From Lutispora thermophila DSM 19022 (GTDB lineage: Bacteria > Bacillota > Clostridia > Lutisporales > Lutisporaceae), in assembly GCF_900142105.1 (NCBI RefSeq), contig NZ_FQZS01000026.1, positions 1-40,348 of the forward strand: DNA of 40,348 bases, in the 5' to 3' direction. Shown piece by piece: positions 1 through 7,104 of this stretch. How positions within the stretch are numbered: the first letter of the stretch is position 1; each line of letters opens with the position of its first letter. The position numbers and the translations under genes are program-made. The notes beneath the pieces are model-generated. The model was not told the DNA's origin and ran no database searches. It was given only the letters and a program-made list of their open reading frames with translations.

Positions 1-660
1 AGGTTCTTTTCCTGTGATAATCTCCTGTATCTGAGTTTCCGTAAGTCTGATATTTGTTTTAAGAAGTTCCTGCTGTATATTGGCAATTAATGTGATGATT
101 CCGTTGGGAAGCGAATAGCATGCTGAAACATCTATGATTCCATTTTCTACTCTGAAAAAATCAATTGTATATCCACCAATATCGATAACATTGCATAGAA
201 GATTCCTGTAACTGTTAAACACAGTTATTAGTGCGGAATACCCTTGAGGATAAGTACGGCAATCAACTATATTAATTGCATAATCCTTTTTGTTAAAATT
301 AAACTTTATATCCTGCCTTAAAAAATATTCCCGAAACTTTTTCTTAAGTGTTCCATAACTTATAATTGGAAGTCCTACTCCCAGAATTACATCTGCTTGG
401 CCTTCCATTCCTGCTTTGTTTACCGCATCTGCTATTGCTGGCAAAGACAAGATGAAAGCATCCTGGTTGATTGTCTTGTCCATTTGAACACTTAACCTCT
501 GGCCTCCGATGCTATAAAATTTACCTTCATAAATTAAAAGATTGCTTGATGAAATTGGTTCAGTATTTGATTTAGTAAAACCTGATTCGCTAATATAACC
601 TTCACTTGTTTTTGTACATTTGTTACCATTATCAAGACCTAATAAAATCCTATTTCTCAT
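1..660 (-). CDS. ParM/StbA-like actin-family protein, cut by the window edge
   Basis: The reading frame is open from an ATG at 660 to the window edge: 220 codons, no stop reached. The N-terminus LLGLDNGNKCTKTSEG resembles the phosphate-1 loop of ParM/Alp actin-like ATPases (usually DxGxxxTK), and VIDIGGYTIDFF near residue 165 resembles phosphate-2. ParM-type proteins form filaments that segregate plasmids or position DNA; a chromosomal copy can mark an integrated element or a repurposed filament. GGAGG at about 668-672 is a good ribosome binding site for this start. No partner ParR-like gene is visible because the window ends. The family call is fairly firm; a segregation role is inference. 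Confidence 0.72.
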   Translation of the reverse strand, partial: MRNRILLGLDNGNKCTKTSEGYISESGFTKSNTEPISSSNLLIYEGKFYSIGGQRLSVQMDKTINQDAFILSLPAIADAVNKAGMEGQADVILGVGLPIISYGTLKKKFREYFLRQDIKFNFNKKDYAINIVDCRTYPQGYSALITVFNSYRNLLCNVIDIGGYTIDFFRVENGIIDVSACYSLPNGIITLIANIQQELLKTNIRLTETQIQEIITGKEP

Positions 661-744
661 AACAATTCCTCCAATCTTGTGGTTTTGGTTCTTCATAGTT
701 CTTTTATTAAATCACTTTTTATAATTTCAAGTATTTCTGCAATA

Positions 745-775
745 AAAAAATTGCTTACCTGTTAACCAGGTAAGC
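745..775 (-). terminator. Intrinsic terminator in the ParM leader (attenuator or sRNA end)
   Basis: A perfect 9-bp stem (GCTTACCTG/CAGGTAAGC) with a 5-nt loop occupies 753-775. On the minus strand it is followed by AATTTTTTTATT, the shape of a rho-independent terminator. It lies between the minus promoter at 846-875 and the ParM-like start at 660, so it either ends a short RNA or attenuates the downstream gene. Confidence 0.7.
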
Positions 776-845
776 GTAGGAATTTATCTTAACGGAGGTA
801 TATAATGTCAACTTATATAAAATACCTTATTATAAAAGACAATTC

Positions 846-875
846 TTTATAGTAAATCATCTATTACAAAGTCAA
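846..875 (-). promoter_or_regulatory. Sigma-A-type promoter for the ParM leader
   Basis: On the minus strand TTGACT (870-875) and TATAAA (846-851) are 18 bp apart. Transcription would start near 840, run about 85-95 nt to the terminator at 745-775, and reach the ParM-like gene only on readthrough. Found by eye. Confidence 0.5.
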
Positions 876-1017
876 GTATTTTTGTTTTTCTTTATATCCT
901 ATATCCTCTTCCTCCTTATCACTTTACCCTTCTCTAAATTATATATGTATTTAGTAAATCCCCTCAATTCATTGATATAACAATGCTTTAATATACTTTT
1001 AAGCGTCAAAAATCATG

Positions 1018-1035
1018 TTAGGATATTAATCCTAA
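1018..1035. repeat. Short inverted repeat in the gene-free stretch 661-1190
   Basis: TTAGGAT and ATCCTAA form 7-bp arms around 4 nt. It lies about 95 bp upstream of the promoter of the four-helix-bundle gene and could be an operator, but no T-run follows, so it is not a terminator. The rest of 876-1127 is AT-rich and shows no convincing gene. Confidence 0.3.
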
Positions 1036-1127
1036 GTGCAAATGTTAAGGACTAATTATGCATTATAAAACTCCTTAAGCCTTTTAACTATTTGAAATAA
1101 TTTTATAAAAAATTCTAGTATAAAAAT

Positions 1128-1155
1128 TTGACTTACGCTTAACAATCCGTAAAAT
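1128..1155 (+). promoter_or_regulatory. Sigma-A-type promoter of the four-helix-bundle gene
   Basis: TTGACT at 1128-1133 and TAAAAT at 1150-1155 are separated by 16 bp and lie about 35 bp before the ATG at 1191. A Shine-Dalgarno-like GAAAGG at 1175-1180 precedes the ATG. Confidence 0.5.
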
Positions 1156-1190
1156 GTGGAAAAATCTAATATTTGAAAGGATGAATCTAA

Positions 1191-1595
1191 ATGAGCAATG
1201 TTTTAGTCATAAGGGATTTTAAGACACTTAAAGTTTGGCAGAAGGCAAACGCTCTTGAACAAGAAATAGAAGCATTGGTTAAAGCATTTCCAAGCCATGA
1301 GCAGTATCGGCTTACTGACCAAATCATTAGAAGCAGTCGAAGTATTTCCGCAAACATAGCCGAAGGAAATACCCAACTGTTTATAAAGCGGGAATTATTC
1401 CATGCCAACGCTGCTCTTGGCAGTTGTGGCGAAACGAGAAACCATTTACTTACCGCATATCAGAACAACTATATAAGTGAAGAACAATACAAAATTTTAG
1501 ATGAGAAATTCCTTGAAGTAATAAAAATGTTGTATGGCTATATAAAGATGCTAAAATCTAATTTAGATAATGAATCAGTTACAATTGACACCTAA
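1191..1595 (+). CDS. Four helix bundle protein (S23/TIGR02436-like)
   Basis: A 134-residue helical protein with the hallmarks of the four-helix-bundle family first described from 23S rRNA intervening sequences: FKTLKVWQKA near the start, then LTDQIIRSSRSISANIAEGN around residues 42-60, and a final amphipathic helix. Length matches the family (about 115-135). The biochemical role of these proteins is unknown. It stands alone behind its own promoter, on the strand opposite to most of the window, beside another typical accessory gene (Uma2). It is not inside an rRNA gene here. Confidence 0.85.
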   Translation: MSNVLVIRDFKTLKVWQKANALEQEIEALVKAFPSHEQYRLTDQIIRSSRSISANIAEGNTQLFIKRELFHANAALGSCGETRNHLLTAYQNNYISEEQYKILDEKFLEVIKMLYGYIKMLKSNLDNESVTIDT

Positions 1596-1704
1596 TACTT
1601 TAAAATTTTTACATACTCCATAATATTTTCTCGCCTGCAATCCTTATCCCCTTTTATTATCACTAATGGATATCGTAAAATGTTATTGGAAAGGAAGTGA
1701 AGAT

Positions 1705-2262
1705 GTGACTCCTGAAAAGAAGATAGTAAGCCTTAAAAAATTTTTAGAAATGGATAAGGGAGAAGATAGGCTTGAATATTTTAATGGTGAAGTAATCTAT
1801 CTTCCTTCCCCATCAGTAGAACATCAGCGAGTTTTATTAAATATAGGAGCAGAACTTAGGAATTATTTTAAAGGCACATCTTGTGAAGCATTTGCACTAA
1901 TAGATTTATGGTTAATAAACAAAGAAAAATCCATGAATGTCAAAGTTCAACCTGACCTTATGGTAATCTGTGACAAAACAGGATTAAGAGAAAATTTATA
2001 TTGCGGCACGCCTGCTTTGATTGCTGAAATAATTTCCTCATCGCATGAAAGCCATGACAGAATAAGAAAGTATATTACCTACATGGAATTTGGCATAAAA
2101 GAATATTGGATTATAAATCCCAAACTTAAAACCGCTGAAGTTTATGTCTTAGAAAAGGATGAATATAAACAGGTTTCTATTTACAAAAGCGATGATTGCG
2201 TAGTATCACATACTTTTAGTGGACTTAAAATTCACTTACAAGATGTTTTTACAAATGAATAA
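1705..2262 (+). CDS. Uma2-family (DUF820) nuclease-like protein
   Basis: The protein fits the Uma2/DUF820 family, which has a PD-(D/E)XK restriction-endonuclease fold. Visible signatures are YFNGEVIYLPSPSVEH (the usual ELIDGE..MSPS..H motif), QPDLMVI with the likely catalytic Asp, AEIISSS with the acidic residue, and KYITYMEFGIKEYWIINP near the C-terminus. I prefer the GTG start at 1705 because GGAAAGGAAG lies 7 nt upstream and the resulting N-terminus fits the family; an in-frame ATG at 1666 has no ribosome binding site. The cellular role of Uma2 proteins is unclear. No methylase partner is present nearby. Confidence 0.85.
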   Translation: MTPEKKIVSLKKFLEMDKGEDRLEYFNGEVIYLPSPSVEHQRVLLNIGAELRNYFKGTSCEAFALIDLWLINKEKSMNVKVQPDLMVICDKTGLRENLYCGTPALIAEIISSSHESHDRIRKYITYMEFGIKEYWIINPKLKTAEVYVLEKDEYKQVSIYKSDDCVVSHTFSGLKIHLQDVFTNE

Positions 2263-2372
2263 GTTTTAACTTTACAGGCTGTTAAAAAAAAGCCTTGGAA
2301 AGACCGCCAAATCTCCAAAGCATCCTCAAAAATCCTAATAGCCCTATACAACTAAAAAAACATTCCTAAAGT

Positions 2373-2398
2373 CAAGGTGTTGGCGCACCTTGGTTTTT
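2373..2398 (+). terminator. Rho-independent terminator after the Uma2 gene
   Basis: CAAGGTG (2373-2379) and CACCTTG (2386-2392) form a 7-bp stem with a 6-nt loop, followed by GTTTTTAT. It lies about 110 bp after the Uma2 stop. The intervening bases show no gene. Confidence 0.6.
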
Positions 2399-2455
2399 AT
2401 ATACCTATACATATTATATCATATCTTTCTCCTAATTTTCATATCTGCCTATAAA

Positions 2456-2516
2456 TTCCCATAATGTGCTTTAAGTTCCGCAATGCACCTGAATTTCCCG
2501 TAATGTACCTTAAATC
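2456..2516. repeat. Three degenerate tandem copies of a ~20-bp unit
   Basis: Three consecutive units begin at 2456, 2476 and 2495 with the pattern TTCCCRTAATGTRCYTTAA. They lie in the gene-free stretch between the Uma2 terminator and the end of the DUF134 gene. There are no unique spacers, so this is not a CRISPR array. Confidence 0.5.
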
Positions 2517-2679
2517 TTTTAACCTAAGGATGAAAGATACAACATTCTTTTTGCTATTAAAGCAAATATAAACTATTGAATGATAAGATTATAATTCATA
2601 ATTACAAAAAATACAGTTCACATGATATTGGTATATCACAAGAACCGCTTTCCTGATATCTTCAATATTATAATTTATT

Positions 2680-3114
2680 CTAATTTCCACACCACCTATG
2701 GCATAACCTTCTCTTTTTCTCGCAAACTACTTCCTTTGAACCACAGGAAGGACAAGTATGCTTATCATGTTCATAATTCAAATCATAAACCTTACCACAA
2801 TTTAAGCATTTTAATTGACATAAACCCGAAGTATAATTCCCTCCGCTTATGTGTATTGCATTGCCTTGCGTTAGTGCTATCGCTACTTTCTTTCTTGCAC
2901 TGTCTATGATATTTTGAAAAGTCTGCCTTGAAACCTGCATCCTCTCCGCACACTCTTCCTGACTAAGCCCCTCTATATCTTTTAATCTCATGGCTTCAAG
3001 TTCTTCTATCTTAAGAGTAATTTCCTCTACCTCGCACTTTCTTTTGCCTAATGGCATGAAATAAGTATTTTCTGGAAAAAATTCAACCCTTCTGCATTTT
3101 ACCGGTCTTGGCAT
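2680..3114 (-). CDS. DUF134-family helix-turn-helix protein with Cys-rich tail
   Basis: This 144-residue protein begins MPRPVKCRRVEFFP, the typical DUF134/UPF0251 start. A helix-turn-helix with sigma-region-4-like look follows (LSQEECAERMQVSRQTFQNI, about residues 49-68). The C-terminal third has CLNC and CPSC plus three more cysteines, likely a zinc ribbon or metal/Fe-S site. It is the last gene of the Mrp/NifX operon and its start overlaps the end of the Fur-type gene by 16 bp, indicating translational coupling. It is predicted to bind DNA; it or the Fur protein may act on the palindromes at 6931-6988, which is inference. Confidence 0.88.
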   Translation of the reverse strand: MPRPVKCRRVEFFPENTYFMPLGKRKCEVEEITLKIEELEAMRLKDIEGLSQEECAERMQVSRQTFQNIIDSARKKVAIALTQGNAIHISGGNYTSGLCQLKCLNCGKVYDLNYEHDKHTCPSCGSKEVVCEKKRRLCHRWCGN

Positions 3115-3584
3115 TTATTTACCTCCCTGCACTTTTTACATAATCCAATGAACATTATATCTATATCATAAATTTCTAAATCATTTATATCTTCTACGGT
3201 CTTATTTAACTCTAAATATTTTAAAGCAACTTTTCTTTCATCAATGTCTATTATATCATTACATTTGACACACTGGAAATGGATATGCAGGGGCTTTTTG
3301 CTGTAAATTTTCAATTCATAGTAACTTGCTCCATCCACAACAATTTCTTTTACTATACCAATATTACTAAATATCTTTACATTCCTATATACAGTAGCAA
3401 GACCCATACTGGTTTTTTTCAACCTTTGGTATATCTCTTCCACACTCAAATGCCTGTCAGCAAGGAAAAACTGTTCAAGTATCAATTTTCTTTGCTTCGT
3501 AAATTTATAACCGTTTTTCTCTACCAATTTTCTGATTAGAGAGAACTTATCCTTTGTCAGAGTATTATTCTTTACCCCCTCCAT
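3099..3584 (-). CDS. Fur-family metalloregulator (Fur/PerR-like)
   Basis: A 161-residue Fur-family repressor. The winged helix is at about residues 20-85 (FTKQRKLILEQFF, LSVEEIYQRL, GLATVYRNVKIF). The dimerization domain carries HIHFQCVKC and a C-terminal CKKC, the paired cysteines of the structural zinc site. Whether it senses iron, peroxide, zinc or manganese cannot be read reliably. The ATG at 3584 is preceded by an AGAGGTG-type binding site. It sits 17 bp after the second NifX-like gene and overlaps DUF134, inside an operon of Fe-S ATPases, so a link to iron or redox status is plausible. Confidence 0.9.
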   Translation of the reverse strand: MEGVKNNTLTKDKFSLIRKLVEKNGYKFTKQRKLILEQFFLADRHLSVEEIYQRLKKTSMGLATVYRNVKIFSNIGIVKEIVVDGASYYELKIYSKKPLHIHFQCVKCNDIIDIDERKVALKYLELNKTVEDINDLEIYDIDIMFIGLCKKCREVNKCQDR

Positions 3585-3601
3585 AAGGACACCTCTGTTA
3601 T

Positions 3602-3958
3602 TTATTCATGACAGTGACCTTCATGCTGATGTTCTCTGCATATGCTTCCTGTGGATTTTAACTCCCCTTTTAAATATTGCTGGACAACATCATCACAAGA
3701 ACCTTCTGCTCCTACAATCACATCTATATTGTTTTGGGCAAATAACTGCTGGGCTGTTTCTCCCATGCCGCCAGAGATGACAACGTTTACTCCTGATTCC
3801 TTTAGGAAGTTAGGTAGGAATCCTGGTCTATGGCCTGGATTTTGTATGAAATCCTTCTTTAACCCTTTACTTTCATCAACATCATACACTGTAAATCCTT
3901 CACAATGTCCGAAGTGTCCGCTAACAAATTTCCCTTCACTTGCAACTGCTATTTTCAT
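3602..3958 (-). CDS. NifX/NifB-like dinitrogenase cofactor-domain protein with His/Cys tail
   Basis: A 118-residue stand-alone Nitro_FeMo-Co domain: MKIAVAS start, GHFGHCEGFTVYDVDE, and VVISGGMGETAQQLF. The domain binds metal clusters in NifX, NifY and the C-terminus of NifB. No nitrogenase genes are present, so this is the widespread non-nif version found with MinD-like ATPases. The last residues are CREHQHEGHCHE, a likely metal-binding tail. AAGGAGG precedes the ATG. It follows the second ferredoxin-ATPase by 20 bp. Confidence 0.88.
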   Translation of the reverse strand: MKIAVASEGKFVSGHFGHCEGFTVYDVDESKGLKKDFIQNPGHRPGFLPNFLKESGVNVVISGGMGETAQQLFAQNNIDVIVGAEGSCDDVVQQYLKGELKSTGSICREHQHEGHCHE

Positions 3959-3978
3959 TTATTAATGCCTCCTTAAAA

Positions 3979-4839
3979 TTATTGATTTAAATATTTTATA
4001 TACTTACAAATGTTATCCCACATCTGCCTTATTGCCTGATTTGCCTTGCTACCCTCATAAAAAACAATAGGCTTTAGTTCTTTAATTGATTTCATAACCG
4101 TGTCATCAAAAGGTATTTTCCCAATTAAATAAACATCATTTTTTCTGCAAAAATTTTCAATCTCTTCTGTCTTCTTCTCGTTGATATCATACTTATTAAT
4201 ACAGGCGAAAGTAATTACTCCGAAATGCCTGCATAACTCCATCACCCTCACAAAGTCCTCCAGACCTGACTGGGTAGGTTCTGTAACAATCAATACCGCA
4301 TCACTTCCCGTAATCGAAGATATTACAGGACAACCAATTCCTGGAGAACCATCTATAATGATAAGGGCATTCCCATCTGCAAACTTCCTGGCATTACTAC
4401 GAAGCATAGTTATGAGTTTTCCCGACCCTTCGCTGCCCACCTCCATCTGTGCCCTTGAAATAATTCCTTTATTAGTTTGGGTGATATAAACATCAGCAGT
4501 TTTCTTTTCTTTTAAACTGATGGCACTATGAGGGCAAACCAATATGCAAGCACCACAGCCCTCACATTTAAAAAAATCCACTTTACTATCTTTGATTGCG
4601 TCAAACTGGCATACTTTTTCACATTCATTGCAGCCTGAACAAAACTTTTTATCAATAACTGCTTTCTTTTCTCCATAAAAGTATTCCTTTCTTATATCTC
4701 TTCCATCGTAAAAAAGGTACAGATTGGGTGCATCCACATCGCAGTCTGCTTTTACTGCATCTTTTACAAGTTCAGAAAGGGCTAAGGCTATCGTGGTTTT
4801 ACCCGTACCGCCCTTCCCACTTATTACTGTAAGTTCCAA
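3979..4839 (-). CDS. MinD/ParA-like ATPase with inserted 2x[4Fe-4S] ferredoxin domain (second copy)
   Basis: A SIMIBI-class ATPase of 286 residues. The deviant Walker A SGKGGTGKTT is at residues 7-16, a dicluster ferredoxin insertion (CSGCNECEKVC and CEGCGACILVCP) at about 67-108, and a Walker-B-like IIIDGSPGIGCP at about 160. The start is TTG at 4839, chosen because GGGAGGTG lies about 5 nt upstream and the P-loop follows immediately. It overlaps the preceding paralogue by 16 bp. Such pairs accompany NifX-like and Mrp proteins in anaerobes. A role in ATP-driven Fe-S cluster carriage is likely by family but unproven. Confidence 0.88.
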   Translation of the reverse strand: MELTVISGKGGTGKTTIALALSELVKDAVKADCDVDAPNLYLFYDGRDIRKEYFYGEKKAVIDKKFCSGCNECEKVCQFDAIKDSKVDFFKCEGCGACILVCPHSAISLKEKKTADVYITQTNKGIISRAQMEVGSEGSGKLITMLRSNARKFADGNALIIIDGSPGIGCPVISSITGSDAVLIVTEPTQSGLEDFVRVMELCRHFGVITFACINKYDINEKKTEEIENFCRKNDVYLIGKIPFDDTVMKSIKELKPIVFYEGSKANQAIRQMWDNICKYIKYLNQ

Positions 4840-5660
4840 GGGAACACCTCCCTCAATCTTTCTGCAATCTCCTCAAATATTTCTTTATATTCAGGCAGTT
4901 CCACAATCATTTTTCCGGAAGAATATACCTCTGCCGCTTCCCTTCGGTACGGTATAACCCCTAATATTTCTATATTTTCTTTTTCACAGTATGTCTGAAT
5001 TCTGTCATCCTCGATATTATGTTTATTGATAACAACACCAAAGGGAAGATTGAAACTCCTTACAAGTTGCACTGCCATTTTTAAATCATGAAGTCCAAAG
5101 GAAGAAGGTTCCGTTACCAGTATTGCACCATCTGCATATTGAAGGGAACTTACTACATTGCAGGAGGTCCCCGGGGCGCAATCAATAAGATTTGTTCCAG
5201 TGGGAAGATTTTTTAGTAATCTTCTAATAACAGGCACTGCCATAGGTTCTCCCACATTTAAAATTCCTCTTTTGCAAATTAGGTTGCCATATTGGCCTTC
5301 CTCAATTGTCCCTATTATCCGTTTACCAAAAGTTAAAGCACTTTGCTTACACACTATCCCGCAGGCATGGCAGCCATGACAGAGTTTTTCAAAGAGCATA
5401 ATGTCTTTCTTTGTTTTTACCAGTGCATTAAACTGGCACACTTTTGCACATTCTCCGCATAAGGTACATCTGCTGCTGTCCACAACAGGATAATCCACCT
5501 TAACTTCTTCTCTTTTTATTTGAGAGGGCTTTAAAAATATAAACCCATTAGGCTCTTCCACATCGCAGTCAATGTAATTGGCACCTGTAATAACAGAAAG
5601 GTTGGTGGATATGGTAGTTTTCCCTGTCCCTCCCTTTCCGCTTAATATGGCTATGTTCAA
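4824..5660 (-). CDS. MinD/ParA-like ATPase with inserted 2x[4Fe-4S] ferredoxin domain (first copy)
   Basis: A paralogue of the next gene in the operon with the same order: ILSGKGGTGKTT at the extreme N-terminus, CTLCGECAKVC and CHGCHACGIVC ferredoxin motifs at about residues 64-100, and LIDCAPGTSC near 160. I place the start at TTG 5660, one base after the TAG of the upstream gene, because AGAGGGGG lies 8 nt upstream and this puts the P-loop at residues 7-14, as in the paralogue. A longer frame to 5711 would add 17 atypical residues. Two adjacent non-identical copies suggest a heterodimer. Confidence 0.88.
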   Translation of the reverse strand: MNIAILSGKGGTGKTTISTNLSVITGANYIDCDVEEPNGFIFLKPSQIKREEVKVDYPVVDSSRCTLCGECAKVCQFNALVKTKKDIMLFEKLCHGCHACGIVCKQSALTFGKRIIGTIEEGQYGNLICKRGILNVGEPMAVPVIRRLLKNLPTGTNLIDCAPGTSCNVVSSLQYADGAILVTEPSSFGLHDLKMAVQLVRSFNLPFGVVINKHNIEDDRIQTYCEKENIEILGVIPYRREAAEVYSSGKMIVELPEYKEIFEEIAERLREVFPWNLQ

Positions 5661-5661
5661 C

Positions 5662-6057
5662 CTACCTTCCCCCTCTGAATCTCCTGCCTGTTCCCATGCC
5701 CATCCCTGCATGGGCAGGACCTGCCTGGGTTAACTCTTCTAACTTCCCTTCTTTGAACAGTTGTACAGCCGTTTCAACCTTAATGCTTCCACATCGGTAG
5801 ACTTTAATATCCGAATTTTTAAACAGGTTAAAGGCATTGAGTCCCATATTTCCAGTGATAACGACATCCACATCTTCATCAATGATTTGCTGGGCTGCTG
5901 CAATTCCTGCCCCGCCTCCTGACATTTGTCCCTTATTTTCAATTGTCTTTACCAGCCCTTCTTCAGTGTCATAGATTACAAAGTAATTACATCTTCCGAA
6001 TCTCACATCCAGCATGCTGTTTAAATCCTTGCTCATCGAAGAAACTGCTATTTTCAT
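5662..6057 (-). CDS. NifX/NifB-like dinitrogenase cofactor-domain protein with Gly/Arg tail
   Basis: The frame encodes a Nitro_FeMo-Co domain: MKIAVSSMSKDLNSMLDVRFGRC, then GGGAGIAAAQQIIDEDVDVVITG with GNMG, the glycine-rich signature. The C-terminus is rich in Gly, Met and Arg (GMGMGTGRRFRGGR), unlike the His/Cys tail of its operon partner at 3602-3958. The start is ATG 6057, with GGAGGGG about 6 nt upstream; an ATG at 6072 would put that binding site inside the gene. It sits 23 bp after mrp and abuts the first ferredoxin-ATPase. It probably binds a metal cluster or carries one for the ATPases; that is inferred from family and context. Confidence 0.88.
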   Translation of the reverse strand: MKIAVSSMSKDLNSMLDVRFGRCNYFVIYDTEEGLVKTIENKGQMSGGGAGIAAAQQIIDEDVDVVITGNMGLNAFNLFKNSDIKVYRCGSIKVETAVQLFKEGKLEELTQAGPAHAGMGMGTGRRFRGGR

Positions 6058-6080
6058 GAAATACCCCTCCAATTATCTTT

Positions 6081-6914
6081 TTATTTGTTTTCATTGACTG
6101 AAAGCATTATCCTTTCAACAATATTACTTACTGTTTCATCCAATGATGCATTTTGTATTGTTTTATCTTTCTCGGAAAGATTGGCTATATCACTACACAT
6201 AGGCAATTCCCCAAGAAGTTTTAAGTCTAATTTGCTTAAAAACCCTTCTGTGTTTTCACTATCAAATATTCTGATTTTTTTGTTGCAATCAGGGCATATA
6301 ATATAACTCATGTTCTCAACTATACCGATAACCCTAATATCCATTTTTCTAACCATATTCACTGCTTTTGCGACTATCATGGATACTAAATCCTGAGGTA
6401 CCGATACCATCACTATCCCATTAATGGGAATAGACTGCATCACCGTTAGCGCAACATCCCCTGTCCCTGGAGGCATATCTATAACCAGATAGTCAAGGTC
6501 ACCCCAGAAGACATCAGTCCAAAATTGCTTTACTGTTCCTGCAATTAAAGGCCCCCGCCATATAACAGGCTGCTCCTCATCTTCCATCAGTAGATTCAGC
6601 GACATTACCTTTATTCCATTTTCATTTGTCACCGGTAAAATTCCCAGTTCATTTGACCGGACTTTCTTGTCTTTTACTTTAAGAAGCCTTGGAATACTGG
6701 GTCCTGTTATATCCGCATCCAGGACACCTACTTTATAACCTTTTTTATTTAATTCTTCTGCAATAAGAGCGGATACCGTTGATTTGCCAACACCTCCCTT
6801 CCCACTCATAACGCCGATTATTTTGTTTACAAAGTTATACGGATTGTTTTCTATCATGCATCCCTCTTTTGTTTTGCAGTCCTCTTTTGTAGGACAATTT
6901 TCACAGTTAGACAT
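6081..6914 (-). CDS. Mrp/ApbC/NBP35-family Fe-S carrier ATPase
   Basis: The protein has GVMSGKGGVGKST (Walker A, near residue 40), DADITGPSIPRLL (switch region), DMPPGTGD (Walker B) and CPDC near residue 210, the cluster-bridging motif of Mrp/ApbC scaffolds. An N-terminal C-x2-C-x5-C-x5-C cluster (residues 4-19) suggests a second Fe-S site as in NBP35-type proteins. The start is ATG 6914 with TAAGGAGGCG just upstream; a longer frame to 6989 would begin upstream of the transcription start and is rejected. It is the first gene of a seven-gene operon running to 2680. Its likely job is ATP-dependent transfer of Fe-S clusters to apoproteins. Confidence 0.92.
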   Translation of the reverse strand: MSNCENCPTKEDCKTKEGCMIENNPYNFVNKIIGVMSGKGGVGKSTVSALIAEELNKKGYKVGVLDADITGPSIPRLLKVKDKKVRSNELGILPVTNENGIKVMSLNLLMEDEEQPVIWRGPLIAGTVKQFWTDVFWGDLDYLVIDMPPGTGDVALTVMQSIPINGIVMVSVPQDLVSMIVAKAVNMVRKMDIRVIGIVENMSYIICPDCNKKIRIFDSENTEGFLSKLDLKLLGELPMCSDIANLSEKDKTIQNASLDETVSNIVERIMLSVNENK

Positions 6915-6930
6915 TTTAAGCGCCTCCTTA

Positions 6931-6988
6931 TGTAATTGGCATTTGCCAATTACATTATACATCCATATTATGTTATTGTCAAATGCCA
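6931..6988 (-). promoter_or_regulatory. Perfect sigma-A promoter flanked by two palindromic operators (mrp operon)
   Basis: On the minus strand TTGACA (6977-6982) and TATAAT (6954-6959) are 17 bp apart, an exact consensus promoter. The downstream operator (6931-6954) has perfect 11-bp arms, TGTAATTGGCA and TGCCAATTACA, around TT and covers the predicted start near 6947. The upstream operator TGTCAAATGCCA (6977-6988) overlaps the -35 and differs from the core TGGCAWWTGCCA by one base. The centres are 40 bp apart. The layout fits strong repression, probably by a dimer pair. The regulator is unknown; the Fur-type and DUF134 proteins of the operon are candidates. Confidence 0.75.
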
Positions 6989-7020
6989 TTTATTCATGAA
7001 TTTTATATGGATGATTTAAA

Positions 7021-7071
7021 ATAAAAAACCTTACAGCAAATGTGACCTTTCTCTACATTTACTGTAAGGTT
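7021..7071 (-). terminator. Rho-independent terminator of the cupin-permease operon
   Basis: Arms at 7027-7043 and 7055-7071 pair over 17 bp with one C/T difference. On the minus strand the stem is followed by TTTTTTAT. It lies just after the stop of the ferredoxin-fused permease at 7105 and separates that operon from the mrp promoter. Confidence 0.85.
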
Positions 7072-7104
7072 AAATGACTTAACACAATTCATAGTTTCCG
7101 AATA

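Noticed and set aside
1191-1595. An rRNA intervening sequence with the four-helix-bundle gene
   Set aside because: No 23S rRNA sequence surrounds it; it is a stand-alone gene with its own promoter.
1666-1704. ATG 1666 as start of the Uma2 gene
   Set aside because: No ribosome binding site; the GTG at 1705 has GGAAAGGAAG at good spacing and a family-like N-terminus.
2622-2909. A 95-codon plus-strand ORF over the DUF134 gene
   Set aside because: It overlaps the DUF134 frame, whose Cys-rich tail is clearly coding.
6915-6989. A longer N-terminus for the Mrp protein
   Set aside because: This stretch contains the -35, -10 and both operators; transcription starts near 6947, and a strong ribosome binding site precedes ATG 6914.
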